A stretch of DNA of 11,486 nt from an uncultured Opitutia bacterium (GCA_913048545.1 CAJWWH010000054.1:1-11486), one strand, 5' to 3'; numbered from the stretch's first letter, positions 1-7,148 are shown. The notes: generated from the letters alone by a model not told the origin. Program-made: numbers and translations.

Positions 1-344
1 GATATCAAACAGAATACTCAGCAATTCCTTTTGTTCTTTTTTTCTTTGGAGAATATGCAAATATTTTATTGATGTGCTCTCTTACCACAATCTTATTTTT
101 AGGAGGGTGGCTGCCACCATTCGATATCGCTCCTTTTAATTTGTTACCAGGATTTGTATGGTTCTTAGTAAAAATTTTTTTTGTTTTTTATATGTTTTCA
201 ATGGTTAAGGCTTTTGTTCCTCGTTACAGGTATGACCAATTAATGCGACTTGGATGGAAAGTTTTTTTACCTATTTCCCTTGCTGCTGTGGTTTTAACTT
301 CTAGCGTCTTATTCTTTTTTAACTTAGCACCAAATTTATTATGA
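1..344 (+). CDS. nuoH: NADH-quinone oxidoreductase subunit H (NuoH), C-terminal part, cut by the left window edge
   Basis: This is the membrane subunit of complex I that carries part of the quinone-binding chamber; it acts in the inner membrane. The reading frame is open from base 3 and ends in TGA at 342-344, so only the last ~113 residues are present. Visible family motifs are [10 protein letters not shown] near the left edge, a GEYAN segment, FLGGW (the loop before a transmembrane helix), then [14 protein letters not shown], which is the hallmark C-terminal cytoplasmic loop of NuoH. Hydrophobic helices flank these motifs and the protein ends in one. The stop overlaps the next start as ATGA, which is typical of nuoH-nuoI coupling. 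Composition is about 31% GC, far below the rest of the window. The wording of the motifs resembles AT-rich Alphaproteobacteria. The family call is very secure; the taxonomic remark is inference. Confidence 0.95.
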   Translation, partial: YQTEYSAIPFVLFFFGEYANILLMCSLTTILFLGGWLPPFDIAPFNLLPGFVWFLVKIFFVFYMFSMVKAFVPRYRYDQLMRLGWKVFLPISLAAVVLTSSVLFFFNLAPNLL

Positions 345-490
345 AATTTATAAACAGATTAAAAGCATTCTTTTTATTTGACTTTTTAGGTTCCTTTCTG
401 CTTGCGCAAAAATATTTTTTTAGAAAAAAAGCTACTTTAAATTATCCTTATGAATCACAGGCATCTTTACGATTCCGGTGCAGTAGGTAA
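341..490 (+). CDS. nuoI: NADH-quinone oxidoreductase subunit I (NuoI), 5' fragment broken by the junction
   Basis: NuoI is the ferredoxin-like subunit of complex I that holds two [4Fe-4S] clusters. The ATG at 341 overlaps the nuoH stop (ATGA). The first 38 residues fit the NuoI N-terminus: [11 protein letters not shown], a hydrophobic stretch, KYFFRKK, then TLNYPYE (codons 434-454), where the family normally continues into a 'SPRFRG' motif and the two cysteine clusters. Here the frame instead runs through about 11 unrelated residues to TAA at 488-490, because from about base 455 the DNA is the antisense of nnrE. Both iron-sulfur cluster regions are therefore missing and this product cannot be functional. 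Either the contig is a chimera at this point or a rearrangement cut the gene. Confidence 0.85.
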   Translation: MKFINRLKAFFLFDFLGSFLLAQKYFFRKKATLNYPYESQASLRFRCSR

Positions 491-1106
491 AATCCGCCCG
501 TAACGCTTCTCCATCTGATTTTTCTCCGATTCCGGTTGGTAAATCCACTGCAACCCGAACCCCGATCTTTTTGCTCCGGTTAATGACCGAAACCAATTCA
601 GCAAGCCTAGGACGAAGTGGAAGTTTTGCCCGCATGCCAAGAAGGCCGTCAATTGAGGCGGTAAAATCTCCATGATCAAGCAATCCAGTAAAGGTGCTTT
701 CCACCTCTTTACTTCCGGAAAGATTTTCTAAAATTTTGGTCTCAGTGACCCGATTCCCCACCAGCTCAATCATCTCATGATGCGCTTTTTGGCAAAGCGG
801 GCGGCAATCCTCCCACTTGGCAACCTGCCAAATCACCGCCCGTGCTGTCGGAATGGTCTTCAACAATCGTCTCGCGGCAATCAGAGCATCCCCCCCATTG
901 TGCCCTTTTCCGACAAGGACCAGAATAAGGGGACGGGGCGGAATCGTACGAAGTTCACGCATATCGCGTAATAAACTGTCTCCCAATGCCTCTCCTGCAC
1001 GGTTCATCACCTCCCATTCACGATCCTGATCCTCCTGAAAATAATCGTGCTCAAACGCAAGAGCTTCCTCGCAGGTCAATATCGGGTCACTGGGCAGGGA
1101 ACTCAT
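432..1106 (-). CDS. nnrE: NAD(P)H-hydrate epimerase (YjeF N-terminal domain family), 3' end cut by the junction
   Basis: This enzyme interconverts the R and S forms of damaged, hydrated NAD(P)H so that the partner dehydratase can repair it; it is cytoplasmic. Seen in the ~224 residues: the glycine-rich loop GKGHNGGDAL (about residues 66-75, the family's GxGNNGGDG signature), an acidic SIDGLLGM segment near 152-159, and DLPTGI near 188-193, equivalent to the DxPSG motif. The start is taken as ATG at 1106, which overlaps the acpS stop by one base (TGATG); a TTG at 1109 is possible. The frame stops at 432-434 inside foreign, nuoI-derived sequence, so the true C-terminus is lost. The intact gene may have been epimerase only or a fusion with the YjeF C-terminal dehydratase domain; the window cannot show which. 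It is the last gene of the rnhC-rnhB-pdxJ-acpS-nnrE cluster. Confidence 0.85.
   Translation of the reverse strand: MSSLPSDPILTCEEALAFEHDYFQEDQDREWEVMNRAGEALGDSLLRDMRELRTIPPRPLILVLVGKGHNGGDALIAARRLLKTIPTARAVIWQVAKWEDCRPLCQKAHHEMIELVGNRVTETKILENLSGSKEVESTFTGLLDHGDFTASIDGLLGMRAKLPLRPRLAELVSVINRSKKIGVRVAVDLPTGIGEKSDGEALRADFTYCTGIVKMPVIHKDNLK
437..455. other. Junction between two unrelated segments (probable assembly chimera or rearrangement)
   Basis: Left of this point plus-strand codons read as NuoI (…TLNYPYE); right of it minus-strand codons read as NnrE (…[13 protein letters not shown]). Both proteins stop matching their families within the same ~18 bases. By hand count GC is 129/420 over 1-420 (31%) and 91/180 over 481-660 (51%). 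Two genes facing each other, each cut at its 3' side, together with a sharp composition step, indicate that two DNA molecules were joined here. No insertion sequence, terminal repeat or tRNA lies at the joint. A misassembly is the simplest explanation; a real recombination or transfer event is the alternative. Confidence 0.8.
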
Positions 1107-1516
1107 CAAGAAACCAGCAACACAACGGCCGAGGCAATGGTTGATAAATGGGTCAGACTGACCAGAACCTTGGATGCACCCGCTTGAACAAGTAATTGAG
1201 TACCGGTTTCACTTAATTGAACAAAAGGTTCACCGGATTCTCCGTGAATAATTTCAGAGTCAAGCCATCCAAATTCCTTCCCCATTCCCGTTCTGAATGC
1301 CTTGGCCATAGCTTCCTTTGCGGCAAACCGGGTGGCATAAAAAGGGGCCGGATCCGACTTCATCTGGCAATATGTCTGCTCCTCCGCGGTGAAAATTCGG
1401 TTCAAAAAATTCTCCCCGTGCCGCGCCAGGGAATCCTTTATTCTGTCCACTTCAATGGAATCAATCCCAATGCCAAGGACATTGGTGCCGGTTGGAATAT
1501 CCGGAATTTCAATCAT
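1106..1516 (-). CDS. acpS: Holo-[acyl-carrier-protein] synthase
   Basis: AcpS transfers the 4'-phosphopantetheine arm from coenzyme A to a serine of acyl carrier protein, switching on fatty acid synthesis. At 136 residues it has the usual family length. Motifs: GIGIDSIEVDRI at about residues 15-26, including the Mg-binding Asp19; FTAEEQTYC near 42-50; RFAAKEAMAKAFRTGMG near 63-79, with the catalytic-site Glu68; and SLTH near the C-terminus. About ten residues precede the usual start of the domain. The ATG overlaps the pdxJ stop as ATGA, so translation is probably coupled to pdxJ; the stop in turn overlaps nnrE by one base. pdxJ-acpS adjacency is also known from the E. coli rnc-era-recO-pdxJ-acpS region, and acpS next to a yjeF-family gene is common. 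Confidence 0.95.
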   Translation of the reverse strand: MIEIPDIPTGTNVLGIGIDSIEVDRIKDSLARHGENFLNRIFTAEEQTYCQMKSDPAPFYATRFAAKEAMAKAFRTGMGKEFGWLDSEIIHGESGEPFVQLSETGTQLLVQAGASKVLVSLTHLSTIASAVVLLVS

Positions 1517-2259
1517 TCGTTTAAAAGAGAGCGCATTTTCTGAACAGACTCGGCCAATCCAGTGGTTAAAGACCGTGAAATAATGCTGTGTCCAATATTG
1601 AACTCATACACGGAAGAGAGTGATTTCGCTCCTTCCACATTTTCATAATTGATTCCGTGACCAGCATTGACCCGCAAACCCAGTTCTCCTCCAATCCTCA
1701 TACCTTCATGCAGAGTTTTTAATTCAACTTCCCTTTGATCGGGGTCGTACCACGCCCGTGCGAAACGGCCAGTGTGTAATTCGACCCAAGGCGCACCGAT
1801 TTCCGCACAGGCTTCCAATTGATCAGGATCCGGATCGATGAACATACTGACCGGAATTCCATTTTGAAGAAGCTCCCTCACCACCTCATGAGCCCGTTCA
1901 ATATTCCCGCGAACATCCAGTCCTCCTTCCGTAGTCACTTCCTTGCGGTTTTCCGGAACCAGGCATACGCTTTCCGGGTTAATTTCCTGGGCGAGTTGCA
2001 CCATTTCCAGTGACATTGAGGTCTCCAGGTTCAAACGTGTTTTCATCTTTTCCTGATACCGCTGAACATCCTCAGTTTGAACATGCCTCCTGTCCTCGCG
2101 GATATGCATGGTGATTCCATCCGCACCGGACTCCTCTGCCAACCAAGCCATCTTGGCCGGATCCGGTTCAACAAAACCGCCAAATGTATTCACTTCATCT
2201 CGATAGCGTGCTTGTCGCAAAGTTGCGACATGGTCAACATTCACTCCCAATAAAATCAT
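1513..2259 (-). CDS. pdxJ: Pyridoxine 5'-phosphate synthase
   Basis: PdxJ condenses 3-amino-1-hydroxyacetone phosphate with 1-deoxy-D-xylulose 5-phosphate to give pyridoxine 5'-phosphate, in the DXP-dependent route to vitamin B6. It is 248 residues, the expected length for this TIM-barrel enzyme. Motifs in order: GVNVDHVATLRQAR (about 5-18), ADGITMHIREDRRH (about 46-59), LVPENRKEVTTEGGLDV, the LHTGRFA segment, NAGHGINYENV and a C-terminal FNIGHSIISRSL. The ATG at 2259 puts the start directly at the family's first strand. Upstream bases hold no Shine-Dalgarno-like motif. The gene sits 21 bases after rnhB and overlaps acpS by four bases. Its presence implies an own B6 route, supplying PLP for enzymes such as GlyA encoded further right. 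Confidence 0.97.
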   Translation of the reverse strand: MILLGVNVDHVATLRQARYRDEVNTFGGFVEPDPAKMAWLAEESGADGITMHIREDRRHVQTEDVQRYQEKMKTRLNLETSMSLEMVQLAQEINPESVCLVPENRKEVTTEGGLDVRGNIERAHEVVRELLQNGIPVSMFIDPDPDQLEACAEIGAPWVELHTGRFARAWYDPDQREVELKTLHEGMRIGGELGLRVNAGHGINYENVEGAKSLSSVYEFNIGHSIISRSLTTGLAESVQKMRSLLNE

Positions 2260-2280
2260 GGCAAAATTAATATCTTTTTT

Positions 2281-3060
2281 TCAGGAGAAACTCAACTGAC
2301 TTTGCACATTTTCTTTGATCGTCTTTTTCTCCCCTTCTATGGGAAGCAATTTCCTAAGGAAACGGGGACGATGATGGATACAGGGACCCCGTTCTTTCAA
2401 CCCGGCAAGATGCTTGGGTGAACCATATCCTTTATTTGAAGAAAAATCATAATCCCTGAACTCCTTGGCAAGCCCTCTCATCATGCGGTCACGGGTTACC
2501 TTTGCCATAATGGATCCCATGGCGATCGCGAGGGAAAAAGTGTCTCCTTTAATCATCCCTTCATGCCGGTAGGGAATTCGTTTCATCGGACGTCCGTCCA
2601 CGCTCACAATCCATGAGTTTTGATCCGCATCGTTCTCCTTGGCAAATAAATCTCCTTCCGACTTCAGTGTTGGTTTCCATGCACCCCCTGAAAGAGATGA
2701 AATTTTGTCCATGGCCTTCTTCATTGCCAGGCAAGTAGCTCCGACAATATTTTCTGATTCGATTTCCTCAACGGATGCATCTCCCACCGCCCAGAATAAT
2801 TCCCCTTTTTTTTCCAGACCGGTAATTTTTTCAAAAAGCTCATCTCTTTGCGATTCCTTGATTTGCTTGGAATCATTAATTTCTGCGCACGCCTTGCGAT
2901 TACCCGGCTTTTGAAAAAAGGAACGGGGGAGCAGAACGGCACCTGCGACCACCGGTCCGGCCAAACAGCCCCGTCCCGCTTCATCCACCCCAATAATTCC
3001 GGGGTGATCCTTGATTCGCTTCCGATCAAATGTCCAGAGTGGATTGACCATCACATGCAA
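2281..3060 (-). CDS. rnhB: Ribonuclease HII
   Basis: RNase HII cuts the RNA strand of RNA-DNA hybrids and, characteristically, nicks at single ribonucleotides built into DNA. Active-site residues are all visible: Asp26-Glu27 in GVDEAGRG, Asp155 in SVDG, and Asp191 in MAKVTRDRM. The 259-residue length exceeds the usual ~200. The excess comes from an N-terminal lead, a polar insert at about 121-150 between the helix KKAMDKI and the VDG strand, and a C-terminal tail after HHRPRFLRKL. The longest start is TTG at 3060, which follows an in-frame TGA and has AGGG six bases upstream; GTG at 3054 or ATG at 3051 are alternatives. It begins eight bases after the rnhC stop, so the two RNase H genes are almost certainly co-transcribed. 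Confidence 0.95.
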   Translation of the reverse strand: MHVMVNPLWTFDRKRIKDHPGIIGVDEAGRGCLAGPVVAGAVLLPRSFFQKPGNRKACAEINDSKQIKESQRDELFEKITGLEKKGELFWAVGDASVEEIESENIVGATCLAMKKAMDKISSLSGGAWKPTLKSEGDLFAKENDADQNSWIVSVDGRPMKRIPYRHEGMIKGDTFSLAIAMGSIMAKVTRDRMMRGLAKEFRDYDFSSNKGYGSPKHLAGLKERGPCIHHRPRFLRKLLPIEGEKKTIKENVQSQLSFS

Positions 3061-3068
3061 TCAAAACC

Positions 3069-4055
3069 CTACTTTTTTTTCCAACCCGAATTCCACTTCG
3101 GCTTCGCGGGGGGAGTTTTCCCCATCGCTTCGTAGGCGGTTTTAAAGTGCATCTTACAGAATTCTCTCATCCGTTCCTCCCCAAGCCTTTTAAAAATCAT
3201 ACCGGCTTTTTCCTTGGCCTGTGCTCCCGAACCCTTGGGAAGATTTTCCCCGGCCATTTCTTCGAGTTTTTTCATCTGTTGCAACCAGGTGGCCCGGGCG
3301 ATAATGGATGCAGCTGCCACCACCGGATCTTCCTCCGCTTTGGTTCTCATTCTCAACTCAAAATCTTTACCCTCCACATATTTCTGCACCAGCGGTTGCT
3401 TGGTAAACTGATCCAGTAATCCCCATTCAGGCTTTCGTTCGGCAATGGCATCGTTGAGTGATCGCCCGTGCAACCAGGCAAGAAATTTGTTCAAATTACT
3501 ATCAAATTTCAAATACAATTCATTGTACTTCAGCATATTGGTATAGGCGACCTTGATCACTGCTCCCCGGGTTGCCTTAATCTGCTTGGCCATCTTGAGT
3601 ATCGCCCCATCCGTGATGGTTTTACTGTCCCGTATTCCCGCTTCCATCCAGGCACGAACCATGTCGCCGTCGGCCACCACACAGGCTGTGACCACCGGGC
3701 CAAACAAGTCCCCTTTCCCACTCTCATCCAATCCGGCGTGCGGTTCAAACCAATCCGGATTATTCACTTCCTCATAACCGAGTAAAAACTCTCCCGTAAT
3801 CTCCGGTTCCAAAATATTGGCGACAAAGTCCTCGGTGTTCCGTCCCTGCACCACGAGCTTTCCACTTTCGTAAGCAACCACCCGAACATTTTCCCCTTCA
3901 AACGCATGACGGGCATATTGAACGGTATGCGAGGTCCAGCCACGGCTTTCCAAAGCCTGCCCAAGTTTATCGATTTGTTCGCTGGAAAGTTTCAGGTTGT
4001 AGGAATTCTTCTTTTTCCTCTCTTCCCCGTTTGATTTAAAAGCTTTGCTTGCCAT
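3069..4055 (-). CDS. rnhC: Ribonuclease HIII
   Basis: RNase HIII is a type 2 RNase H that cleaves the RNA of RNA-DNA hybrids; it differs from RNase HII by an extra N-terminal TBP-like domain that binds the hybrid. The ~100-residue N-terminal part (about 20-95) fits that domain, and the family-defining DESGKGD occurs at 110-116, where HII has DEAGRG. Further catalytic-domain features are RDSKT near 142-146, the acidic residue Asp215 in LLDQF, and DPVVAAASIIARA near 243-255. The C-terminal tail is rich in Lys and Trp. At 328 residues it is of normal length. It is the first gene of the minus-strand cluster and is divergent from mutY with 48 bases between the two start codons; no clear Shine-Dalgarno precedes its ATG. 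Confidence 0.95.
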   Translation of the reverse strand: MASKAFKSNGEERKKKNSYNLKLSSEQIDKLGQALESRGWTSHTVQYARHAFEGENVRVVAYESGKLVVQGRNTEDFVANILEPEITGEFLLGYEEVNNPDWFEPHAGLDESGKGDLFGPVVTACVVADGDMVRAWMEAGIRDSKTITDGAILKMAKQIKATRGAVIKVAYTNMLKYNELYLKFDSNLNKFLAWLHGRSLNDAIAERKPEWGLLDQFTKQPLVQKYVEGKDFELRMRTKAEEDPVVAAASIIARATWLQQMKKLEEMAGENLPKGSGAQAKEKAGMIFKRLGEERMREFCKMHFKTAYEAMGKTPPAKPKWNSGWKKK

Positions 4056-4103
4056 ATCTTATTAATCAATGGAAAAGACAAAGGGAAAAAGCAACTGCCA
4101 AGC

Positions 4104-5153
4104 ATGATTAAATTACCCGCCAAGCACATTCTTACTAAATTGGAAGAACGAGAAAAGTTTCAGAATGTTCTTCTTGAATGGTATGACCAAGCCCAGCGCC
4201 AACTCCCCTGGCGAACCGATCCGTCCCTTTATAAAACCGTGGTTTCCGAATTCATGCTTCAACAAACCCGAGTATCCACGGTTTTACCGTATTTTAAAAA
4301 TTGGCTGGAGAAATTTCCTGATTTTCATGCCCTCGCTCAGGCCAAGGAGGAGGAAGTGCTCAAGGGTTGGGAAGGGCTGGGTTATTATTCCAGGGCCAAA
4401 AACTTACACCAACTTTCCAGGATCGTCAGTACATGGAAGTTTATTCCAACCGACCTTCAATCATGGCTCAGTCTGCCTGGAGTCGGTCCGTACATTGCCT
4501 CCGCGGTCACCAGTATTTCCTTCAACCAGCCTCAGGCGGTTTGCGACGGCAATGTGGTCCGCGTACTCACCCGGATTTTTGCTTATGGGGAATCCTTCAA
4601 AGACGGTGCAAGTGCTCAAAAAAAACTGGCACCTATAGCCACACAGATTCTCAACCATCAAAGACCCGGCGATTACAACCAGGCAGTCATGGAACTGGGT
4701 GCCACTGTCTGTCACAGGCAATCACCGCTCTGCACGATCTGTCCGGTTTATCATTTCTGCAGATGCGGAAAACAGGGAGATCCGGAAAATTTTCCCGTTT
4801 TAGCCAAAAAGAAAAAATCCTATCAAAAAGTGACTCGTTTTTGGGTAGAAAAAGAAGGGGCTATTCTTCTTCAAAAACCGCAAAATAAAGGAACTCGTAT
4901 GGCAGGAATTTATGAACTTCCTCAAAATATTGAATCCGAGGTATCCTCCAAAGGGAAATTTCTCGCCGTCAGGAAAAGAACCATCGGACAAGTGGAATAC
5001 GAGGAATCAATTCACCAATTTTCCCTGAATCCCAATTGTGACCTCGAAAAAAAATGCCTCGAATGGGTTCAATGGGAAAAACTGAACGAGATTACTCTCT
5101 CTGGACCTCATCGAAAGTGGATTATTGAGATAAAATCTACAAATTTTAAATAA
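4104..5153 (+). CDS. mutY: A/G-specific adenine DNA glycosylase
   Basis: MutY removes adenine mispaired opposite 8-oxoguanine, preventing G:C to T:A mutations. In 349 residues one sees LPWR (34-37), SEFMLQQTRV with catalytic-region Glu49, the helix-hairpin-helix LPGVGPYIASAV (124-135), catalytic Asp148 in CDGNVVRVL, and a perfect C-X6-C-X2-C-X5-C iron-sulfur motif at Cys203, 210, 213 and 219. Residues from about 240 onward look like the NUDIX-related domain that recognises 8-oxoguanine, ending in a HRKW segment. The ATG at 4104 leaves ~20 residues before the conserved domain; AGGG lies too far upstream (18 bases) to be a normal ribosome site. It is convergent with the HD-domain gene and their ends overlap by eight bases (5146-5153). 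No terminator hairpin separates them. Confidence 0.97.
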   Translation: MIKLPAKHILTKLEEREKFQNVLLEWYDQAQRQLPWRTDPSLYKTVVSEFMLQQTRVSTVLPYFKNWLEKFPDFHALAQAKEEEVLKGWEGLGYYSRAKNLHQLSRIVSTWKFIPTDLQSWLSLPGVGPYIASAVTSISFNQPQAVCDGNVVRVLTRIFAYGESFKDGASAQKKLAPIATQILNHQRPGDYNQAVMELGATVCHRQSPLCTICPVYHFCRCGKQGDPENFPVLAKKKKSYQKVTRFWVEKEGAILLQKPQNKGTRMAGIYELPQNIESEVSSKGKFLAVRKRTIGQVEYEESIHQFSLNPNCDLEKKCLEWVQWEKLNEITLSGPHRKWIIEIKSTNFK

Positions 5154-5625
5154 TTCCTTCAAATGCGAAGTCATCCAATATTTGAAAGTCCTCCTCCCGG
5201 GCAATTCTTTGTGCCTCCTCATTGGTCATGAATTTCTCGTGCGGTTTGATTCCCACCCGACCAATATCCAAACGGTCGGAGTCCCAGCAGGTTCCAATGG
5301 TTATGTTTTCGGCAACCTTTCCCACGGTGTGGGTCCTGCAGGCAATACAGAGATTTTCAAACTGGTCCGGGTTTAACGGAACCAACTTTGAAATTGTACG
5401 GAGATATACTTCGGCCCGGGGACCGTGTTCGAGGTCACGGTGATCGTTTTCCCTTTTTGAATCATGAAAGAGGGCGAATAACCGCACGACTTCAATATCC
5501 GCTGCATTAAACTGGCATAAATAAACCCCGTTTCTTTCCACCGTTTTCCAATGAGACACCCCATGAATGGAACTGTTGGCCAGTTTTGCCTCCGCCACTA
5601 CTTTATTGATCAGTTCCTTCATCAT
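5146..5625 (-). CDS. HD-superfamily metal-dependent phosphohydrolase-like protein
   Basis: A 159-residue protein with a recognisable HD-type metal site but no assigned substrate. Visible metal-ligand candidates are His21 in SIHGVSHW, the doublet His54-Asp55 in ALFHDSKR, further histidines around HRDLEHG (62-68) and RTHTVG (98-102), and acidic residues in CWDSDRLDIGRVG (113-125). That arrangement (H … HD … H … D) is the HD superfamily signature, whose members cleave phosphate esters, often of nucleotides. It is small and has no membrane segment, signal peptide or partner domain, so it is probably a cytoplasmic stand-alone hydrolase. The ATG overlaps the mpl stop as ATGA, implying translational coupling and perhaps a link to murein recycling or to nucleotide turnover; this link is inference only. 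Its 3' end overlaps mutY by eight bases. Confidence 0.8.
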   Translation of the reverse strand: MMKELINKVVAEAKLANSSIHGVSHWKTVERNGVYLCQFNAADIEVVRLFALFHDSKRENDHRDLEHGPRAEVYLRTISKLVPLNPDQFENLCIACRTHTVGKVAENITIGTCWDSDRLDIGRVGIKPHEKFMTNEEAQRIAREEDFQILDDFAFEGII

Positions 5626-7073
5626 TTCTTGGATTGCCGAACAAATTGGGCAAACTTTTCGATCTCCCCGTCAAAAGATCCATTGGAAAAGAAAACCACC
5701 AGAGACGATTGGGTCTCGTATTTTGCTCCGATTAAATAATGACCTAACTCAACATTGTTTGAAAAGCAACGACCCGCTTTTCCGTTTGTCTGAATACGCT
5801 CAATCATTTCCTGAGTATTTATCCTTTTGTCGGGCGGAATCTTCTCCGCCCGGTGAACCGCTCCGAGCAGGACTTCATCAGCCACGGATAAGGCATCTGC
5901 AAAACGATCCTGAAAAATATTCGTTACTGCTGTGTTACTACGCGGTTCAAAACAGGCGATTATATTCCGCCCCGGCCAACGGGCACGTAAAGATCTCAAG
6001 GTGCCCTCAATCGCTGTGGGATGATGGGCAAAATCTGAAATAACCGTCAAATCGGAATCATTACACAAGGTTTCCTGCCTTCTTTTCACCCCCCGACAAT
6101 CTGAATAATCGGGAATAACCAAACCCGAAAATGGATTATCCAAATCGACTGCCGCTTGATTTGCGATTGCCTGTGCAAGAACGGAAGCGAGGCAGGACAT
6201 GGCAAGATTACGGGCGTTATACTCGCCGGGCATTTGCCAATTCACCGATGTGATTTGGGTATCCCGCCAATAAAGATCAAATTTTGTTCCCCTTTCATCT
6301 TCTGTAAAATCTGCAATCCGAAAATCGTTATTTTCACCTGCCCCCACTGAAAAAACAGTACACCATGGGGTATCCGGCAGGGATCGAATATTTTCATCAT
6401 CTCCATTGCGCAGGACAAACCCATGGGAAGGAACGATCCTGAGAAGATGGGAGAAACTTCGGGAAATATCCTCCAAATCACGAAAGATATCCCCATGGTC
6501 AAATTCGAGGTTATTTAAAATCAAAATTCTTGGACGGTAGTGAATAAATTTGCTCCGTTTATCAAAAAAAGCGGAGTCATATTCATCTCCCTCAATGACA
6601 AAGGGAGACCCATCCGAACCAAGTTCATTCCCGGAAGGTAAATCCAGCGGTACCCCACCCACCAGGTATCCCGGAGAAAATCCGATTTGGTTCAACGCAA
6701 AAGCCGTAAGCGAGGTTGTGGTCGTTTTCCCATGCGTACCGGCAACCACTAAAGATGGTCGTTTTTTAATTAAATCCTCTCCAATCAACTGAGGAAGAGA
6801 GACGAAGGGAATTTTTCGGGTTCTTAGAATATATTCCACCTGTGGATTCCCTCTTGATACGGCGTTTCCAACCACCACCCGGTCAGGGTTCCATAGAAGG
6901 AGTGCCTCCTCATCGAATCCCTCAAACAACTCAATTCCGGATGCAGACAGAACATCAGACATTGGCGGATAAACACCAAGATCTGAACCGGCCACTTCGT
7001 GACCCTGCTTTTTCAGTAAAACGGCCGCGTTCCCCATCGCGGTTCCACAAATTCCAATAAAAAATACCCGCAT
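5622..7073 (-). CDS. mpl: UDP-N-acetylmuramate:L-alanyl-gamma-D-glutamyl-meso-diaminopimelate ligase (murein peptide ligase)
   Basis: Mpl attaches recycled murein tripeptide to UDP-MurNAc, returning it to peptidoglycan synthesis; it is a cytoplasmic Mur-family ATP ligase. Motifs, numbered from the ATG: GICGTAMGN (7-15) in the Rossmann-like domain, GSDLGVYPPMS near 29-39, GNAVSRGNP near 69-77, P-loop GTHGKTTTT (112-120), EGDEYDSAFFDKRSK near 161-175 followed by HYRPR, LEFDHGDIF, then FAHHPTAI and CFEPRSNT in the C-terminal domain. These separate Mpl from MurC. Start: ATG at 7073 matches the E. coli Mpl N-terminus (MRIHILGICGT) and gives 483 residues; a TTG at 7091 with AGGA six bases upstream would add six residues and has the better ribosome site. 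It suggests a DAP-type cell wall with recycling. It is divergent from purD and coupled to the HD gene. Confidence 0.95.
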   Translation of the reverse strand: MRVFFIGICGTAMGNAAVLLKKQGHEVAGSDLGVYPPMSDVLSASGIELFEGFDEEALLLWNPDRVVVGNAVSRGNPQVEYILRTRKIPFVSLPQLIGEDLIKKRPSLVVAGTHGKTTTTSLTAFALNQIGFSPGYLVGGVPLDLPSGNELGSDGSPFVIEGDEYDSAFFDKRSKFIHYRPRILILNNLEFDHGDIFRDLEDISRSFSHLLRIVPSHGFVLRNGDDENIRSLPDTPWCTVFSVGAGENNDFRIADFTEDERGTKFDLYWRDTQITSVNWQMPGEYNARNLAMSCLASVLAQAIANQAAVDLDNPFSGLVIPDYSDCRGVKRRQETLCNDSDLTVISDFAHHPTAIEGTLRSLRARWPGRNIIACFEPRSNTAVTNIFQDRFADALSVADEVLLGAVHRAEKIPPDKRINTQEMIERIQTNGKAGRCFSNNVELGHYLIGAKYETQSSLVVFFSNGSFDGEIEKFAQFVRQSKK

Positions 7074-7148
7074 ATCAATCGAGTTAGGCAAATTTCGTCC
7101 TAAAGGAAAGAAAATTACACAATTAGTTCTTCACAATATTAAAATTAC

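Noticed and set aside
1..490. Genomic island boundary or insertion sequence end
   Set aside because: The composition step is real, but no transposase, integrase, terminal inverted repeat, target duplication or tRNA is visible at the joint; a chimeric contig explains it more simply.
3468..3785. Plus-strand open frame opposite rnhC
   Set aside because: Antisense to the RNase HIII catalytic core, no domain, no ribosome site; a shadow.
4056..4103. Promoter pair in the rnhC-mutY divergent spacer
   Set aside because: Only 48 bases, and no pair of -35/-10 boxes at acceptable spacing could be defended on either strand.
4165..4638. Long plus-strand open frame of 157 codons in another frame of mutY (and a further one at 4367-4888)
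   Set aside because: The mutY frame carries every catalytic and iron-sulfur motif over this stretch; the other frames show no family motif and unnatural composition, so they are chance open frames.
5146..5153. Possible bidirectional terminator between convergent mutY and the HD gene
   Set aside because: The genes overlap by eight bases and the surrounding sequence is AT-rich without a GC stem.
5567..6043. Plus-strand open frame of 158 codons opposite mpl
   Set aside because: It is antisense to well-conserved Mpl motifs, has no recognisable domain, and its start lies within the HD gene.
3069..7073. Defence or other new multi-gene system built around the HD protein, RNases H and phosphatase
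   Set aside because: Each is embedded among housekeeping genes on different strands and operons, with no nuclease-helicase, toxin-antitoxin or nucleotide-cyclase partner; nothing supports a joint system.
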